A stretch of 64,000 bases of DNA from Deltaproteobacteria bacterium (lineage in GTDB: Bacteria; Myxococcota_C; UBA6777). This document shows, piece by piece, positions 60,819 through 64,000 of the stretch. Both the position numbers and the translations under genes were made by a program. The stretch is taken from assembly GCA_002731275.1 (NCBI GenBank), contig PCBK01000052.1, positions 1 to 64,000 on the forward strand. Direction: 5' to 3'. Every line of letters begins with the position of its first letter. Position 1 is the first letter of the stretch. The notes under the pieces were generated by a model. That model was not told where the DNA came from, searched no databases, and saw only the letters and a program-made list of their open reading frames with translations.

Positions 60819-63332
60819 TCAGGAAGGTTTTTGTTTGGATGGAGAAGGGACAGGGGTCCCGGATTCAGGTGTTTCACTGGCCTGGTGTTCAAGCACCGCA
60901 GGGATGGGTGTCTTTTTGGCAAGTGGGATCAGCGCTTCAGAGGCAGAGGCGACACGATCTTCCCCTTCGAGCGCCCACGCGGCGACGTCATCGAGATGTG
61001 CCAACAAACGCACGTGGAGCTCTCCTTGGATCTCTTGGGGGACGTCGATCAGCTCCTTCTCATTTTTGGTTGGGATAAACACCTCTTTGACCCCAGCCCG
61101 GTGTGCCGCCAAGATCTTCTCTTTGATCCCACCAACTGGCAAAACAACACCTCGCAAGGTGATCTCACCAGTCATTGCGACATCTGAGCGTACTTTCTTA
61201 CCAGACAGCAGGGACAAAAGCGCCGCAAAGATCGTGACCCCAGCAGAAGGACCATCCTTCGGAATGGCGCCGGATGGAAAGTGGATATGGATGTCTTGAT
61301 TGAGCATGACATCTTCGTCGATCTGTAGCTGCCGCGCGTTGGAACGAACATAGGACACGGCTGCGTGCGCTGATTCTTTCATCACGTCGCCAAGCTGCCC
61401 TGTCAGCAGCAGCTTCCCAGTCCCCTTCATCTTGGTGACTTCGACGAAGAGGAGCTTGCCTCCTGCCGCAGTCCATGCGAGCCCTGTCGCGACCCCTGTC
61501 ACACTCATACGATCGGCCATCTCGGAGTGAAACTTTTGTGGTCCTAGATAATCTGGAAGAGTCTGCGTCGAAACCTCTCGTGGCGCGAGATCACCTTCGA
61601 CGACATCCATCGCGACAGTTCGACAGAGCGTCGCGATCTCTCGCTCAAGACTCCGCACACCAGCTTCCCTCGTATACTCACGACAGATCTTGCGGAGCGC
61701 GTCATCTGCGATCTGAACATGCCCAGGCGCAAGGCCGTGCTCTTTGTGTTGTTTAGGGATCAAAAAGTGACGCGCGATGTATAGCTTTTCTTCTTCGATG
61801 TAGCCGGAGATCTCGATCACCTCCATCCTGTCAAGAAGTGCAGGTGGGATCGGATCGAGCATGTTCGCCGTCGCGATAAACATCACCTTCGACAGATCGA
61901 AGGGGACCTCAAGATAATGATCAGAGAAGGTACCGTTTTGTTCGGGGTCGAGGACTTCGAGCAATGCAGCCGCAGGATCGCCTCGAAAATCTCGACTTAA
62001 CTTGTCGATCTCATCAAGCATAAAGAGCGGGTTGTTGCTGCCGGCTTTTTTGAGCCCCTTGATGATGCGACCAGGGAGCGCGCCCACGTAAGTCCGTCGA
62101 TGTCCCCGGATCTCGGCTTCGTCTTTGACGCCGCCGAGCGCGATGCGCACAAACTCTCGTCCCATCGCGCGTGCGATCGAGCGCCCAAGTGAGGTCTTCC
62201 CAACTCCAGGAGGTCCAACAAAGCACAGGATCGGACCCTTCATGTCGTTCTTGAGCTTGCGAACTGCGAGATACTGCAAGATCCGCTTCTTCACCTTCTC
62301 CAGTTCGTAGTGGTCCTCATTGAGGACCGCGCGGGCATGGGGCAGATCCAGCGAGTCCGTCGTAGAAACAGACCAAGGCAAGTCGATCATCCACTCGATA
62401 TAGCTCCGCGCGACTGTGTACTCTGCGGATTGAGGTGGCATTCTTGAGAGACGTCCAAGCTCCTTGAGGACCTCTTTCTCGACCTCTTCGGGCATCCTGG
62501 CTTGTTCGATTTTGAGACGAAACTCATCGACCTCTTCGAGCTCCTCCTCGTCCTCCCCAAGCTCTTTTTGAATGGCTTTGAGTTGCTTGCGTAGGTAGTA
62601 CTCTCTCTGGCTCTTGTCGAGCTCCCCTTTGACCTGATTTTGAATGCGGTAATTAAGCTCCAACATCTGTAACTCTTTGCGCACAAACACGAGCACTTTC
62701 TGCAAGCGACTGCGCACATCGATCGTTTCGAGAATTTCTTCCTTTTCGGACATCGTGATGTTGAGGTACGCAGCGACGAGATCAGCGAGGTAACCTGCGG
62801 ACTCCATGTTCTGCACAACGTTGGAGACCTCTTGGGGGATGTGTGGGGAGAGTTCAATGATACGTAACGCGACCTCTCGAAGGTTGTGAAAGAGAGATTG
62901 TAGCTCTGCGTCTTGGCTGGTGCGTTCGTCGATGAGTTGGATGTGTGCCTGAAGATATGGACGTCGTTGTGTATACCGAAGCACCCTCAGGCGCTGTAGA
63001 CCTTGTACATGGACGATCAAATTGCGGGAGTCTTCGCTGACCTTCATCACCCTGAGGATTTGTGCGGCGGTCCCCATCGCGTAGAGTTCGCGCCCTTCAG
63101 GGTCGTCAACGTCTGGATTCCGCTGCCCAACGATCCCAATCATACGGTCCCCTTCCATCGCGTCATCGATTAAGCGAAGACTCGACTCGCGACCGATCGT
63201 CAAAGGGATCACAACGCCAGGATAGATCACCGTGTTGCGCAGCGGCAGTACAGAAAGCTCTTCCCGGATACGCGCGCGACCACGCCCCCTATCAAACCAA
63301 CCTTTTTTGCCGTCATCATTGAAGAAAGTCAA
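60819..63332 (-). CDS. lon: ATP-dependent protease Lon
   Basis: Lon unfolds and degrades damaged and regulatory proteins in the cytoplasm. The 837 residues have the N-terminal substrate domain (about 25-225), a coiled-coil segment, the AAA+ module with Walker A GPPGVGKT at 373-380 and FMLDEIDKL at about 437-445, and the protease domain with catalytic S696 (PKDGPSAG) and K737 (VGGIKEK). A 50-residue Pro/Ala/Ser-rich tail follows. The only sensible start is TTG at 63332, with GAGG 8 bases upstream. A -10-like TATACT lies upstream on the minus strand; no heat-shock promoter or CIRCE element was recognised. Confidence 0.97.
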   Translation of the reverse strand: MTFFNDDGKKGWFDRGRGRARIREELSVLPLRNTVIYPGVVIPLTIGRESSLRLIDDAMEGDRMIGIVGQRNPDVDDPEGRELYAMGTAAQILRVMKVSEDSRNLIVHVQGLQRLRVLRYTQRRPYLQAHIQLIDERTSQDAELQSLFHNLREVALRIIELSPHIPQEVSNVVQNMESAGYLADLVAAYLNITMSEKEEILETIDVRSRLQKVLVFVRKELQMLELNYRIQNQVKGELDKSQREYYLRKQLKAIQKELGEDEEELEEVDEFRLKIEQARMPEEVEKEVLKELGRLSRMPPQSAEYTVARSYIEWMIDLPWSVSTTDSLDLPHARAVLNEDHYELEKVKKRILQYLAVRKLKNDMKGPILCFVGPPGVGKTSLGRSIARAMGREFVRIALGGVKDEAEIRGHRRTYVGALPGRIIKGLKKAGSNNPLFMLDEIDKLSRDFRGDPAAALLEVLDPEQNGTFSDHYLEVPFDLSKVMFIATANMLDPIPPALLDRMEVIEISGYIEEEKLYIARHFLIPKQHKEHGLAPGHVQIADDALRKICREYTREAGVRSLEREIATLCRTVAMDVVEGDLAPREVSTQTLPDYLGPQKFHSEMADRMSVTGVATGLAWTAAGGKLLFVEVTKMKGTGKLLLTGQLGDVMKESAHAAVSYVRSNARQLQIDEDVMLNQDIHIHFPSGAIPKDGPSAGVTIFAALLSLLSGKKVRSDVAMTGEITLRGVVLPVGGIKEKILAAHRAGVKEVFIPTKNEKELIDVPQEIQGELHVRLLAHLDDVAAWALEGEDRVASASEALIPLAKKTPIPAVLEHQASETPESGTPVPSPSKQKPS

Positions 63333-63437
63333 AACACATACCTCAAACTCGATGCAATCAAATCAATGTTTTGTCACAAGCCTGAAGTATAACACAAGAT
63401 CATCCATCGAGGATCGCAATGTGCAAAGGGTGTTTAT

Positions 63438-64000
63438 TCACCTCTTTGAAGGGCGAGGTGCGAGACGCAGCACACGCACCTTTTTGGAAGGGTATTTGAT
63501 CGTAGGCATCGGACGACGTTGGAGAAAGACACGACTCTTCACACGAAGAAGAGGACGCTTTGGCCGATTCAACATCAACACTTGGCTTCTTTTCTTCGGG
63601 AAAACGCGAGGACGATTCATCGGTGCAGAGACTTGTGGAGAAGGTGGTGTCTCCGCAGGGACCGGATCGATACGCTTGACAGGCACAATCCGACGAACAG
63701 GAGGAGCTTGGCGCACAGTCCGAGGCTGGGGCGCGCTCCCTGCAGATGAGGTCACAGTCTCCAGCGCGCGGATCTTCAAATTATCAAAGCAGGTATAGGC
63801 AATCCAGTTGCTGAAGGCAAAGAAGCCATGATTCTTCCCATCGAGAGGAGAGGGATCGTGGTATTGCATGTACAATTTACCATCGACAAACCACTGTAGC
63901 TTTTCCCCTCGGCGGACAACACGCCAATGGTACTTGCGATCTTTCTTTGGTCCGCCTCTCTTCCAACGTCGGCAGAGTATCCGTTTACTCTGCTGCTTCC
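63438..64000 (-). CDS. 3' part of a gene cut by the window edge; lectin/glucanase-like fold
   Basis: The reading frame is open from the window end to the stop at 63438, about 187 codons, so the start lies outside. Residues near the edge read KYHWRVVRRGEKLQWFVDG, KLYMQYHDPSPLDGKNHGFFAFSN and CFDNLKIRAL, a pattern common in concanavalin-A-like jelly-roll domains (LamG/DUF1080-type: a short strand run, then vDG, then G.f.f.......fDnl.i). The last ~100 residues are a low-complexity tail rich in Pro, Arg, Val and Lys. An apparent start at 63875 is TTG in mid-domain and not real. Function and localisation cannot be judged without the N-terminus. Confidence 0.65.
   Translation of the reverse strand, partial: KQQSKRILCRRWKRGGPKKDRKYHWRVVRRGEKLQWFVDGKLYMQYHDPSPLDGKNHGFFAFSNWIAYTCFDNLKIRALETVTSSAGSAPQPRTVRQAPPVRRIVPVKRIDPVPAETPPSPQVSAPMNRPRVFPKKRSQVLMLNRPKRPLLRVKSRVFLQRRPMPTIKYPSKKVRVLRLAPRPSKR

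Noticed and set aside
60213-61187. A 324-codon plus-strand frame across the fused transporter and lon genes
   Set aside because: It overlaps two well-supported minus-strand genes and the gap between them and shows no family pattern.
63438-63875. A complete 145-residue protein starting at 63875
   Set aside because: The frame continues without a stop to the window edge and the apparent start is a TTG in the middle of a domain, so it is annotated as partial.

Overview
This 64 kb window is chromosomal DNA of a Gram-negative bacterium. The best lineage guess is a Myxococcota/Bradymonadia-type (former deltaproteobacterial) organism of moderate GC; this is an inference from gene content, not from a marker tree. 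The clues are giant cysteine-rich lipoproteins with MopE-type (CDGxDNDCDGxxDE) and Stig1-type (NCGxCGxxC) repeats, a very high density of lipobox-bearing proteins (about a dozen), a fused transporter/spermidine-synthase-like protein, a PilF-like TPR lipoprotein, and housekeeping genes scattered singly among lineage-specific exported proteins. No phage, transposase, CRISPR array, rRNA or plasmid function was seen.

Layout. 1-1600: non-coding repeat island made of two oppositely oriented clusters of a roughly 260-272 bp hairpin-bearing element, separated by short imperfect palindromic repeats. 1672-1921: tRNA-Lys and tRNA-Glu on the minus strand with a clear promoter and terminator. 2343-7674: RNase E/G, a small lipoprotein and RadA. 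7995-20779: plus-strand, mostly exported block: MopE/WD40 lipoprotein, DciA-like protein, a twin-domain protein of no recognised family, a lipoprotein, a ceramidase-fold exported protein and a 1434-residue Stig1-repeat lipoprotein. 21140-28016: minus-strand leucine-rich-repeat protein, TPR-like exported protein and SecA. 28450-36150: TerY-C-like zinc-ribbon protein, membrane-anchored M16-like protein without its metal site, phosphohexomutase, deoxynucleoside kinase, RecO, PilF-like lipoprotein and a secreted protein. 36286-42381: RecJ and the yajC-secD-secF operon. 42867-47602: a decayed acyl-adenylate-enzyme homologue and four exported proteins. 47816-54828: XPB-type helicase, orphan histidine kinase, M16 peptidase and gamma-glutamyltransferase. 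54984-64000: two more lipoproteins, short tandem repeats, the fused MFS/spermidine-synthase-like protein, Lon, and the 3' part of a gene cut by the window edge.

How the genes fit together. SecA, SecD, SecF and YajC supply the export route used by the many lipoproteins encoded around them. RadA, RecO, RecJ, XPB and DciA serve DNA repair and replication; RNase E/G and Lon serve RNA and protein turnover. The most distinctive part is the exported cysteine-rich block at 8-21 kb, whose function is unknown. Start sites were set by Shine-Dalgarno spacing where possible; several genes use GTG or TTG. All family assignments are from reading motifs by eye; no database search was run.
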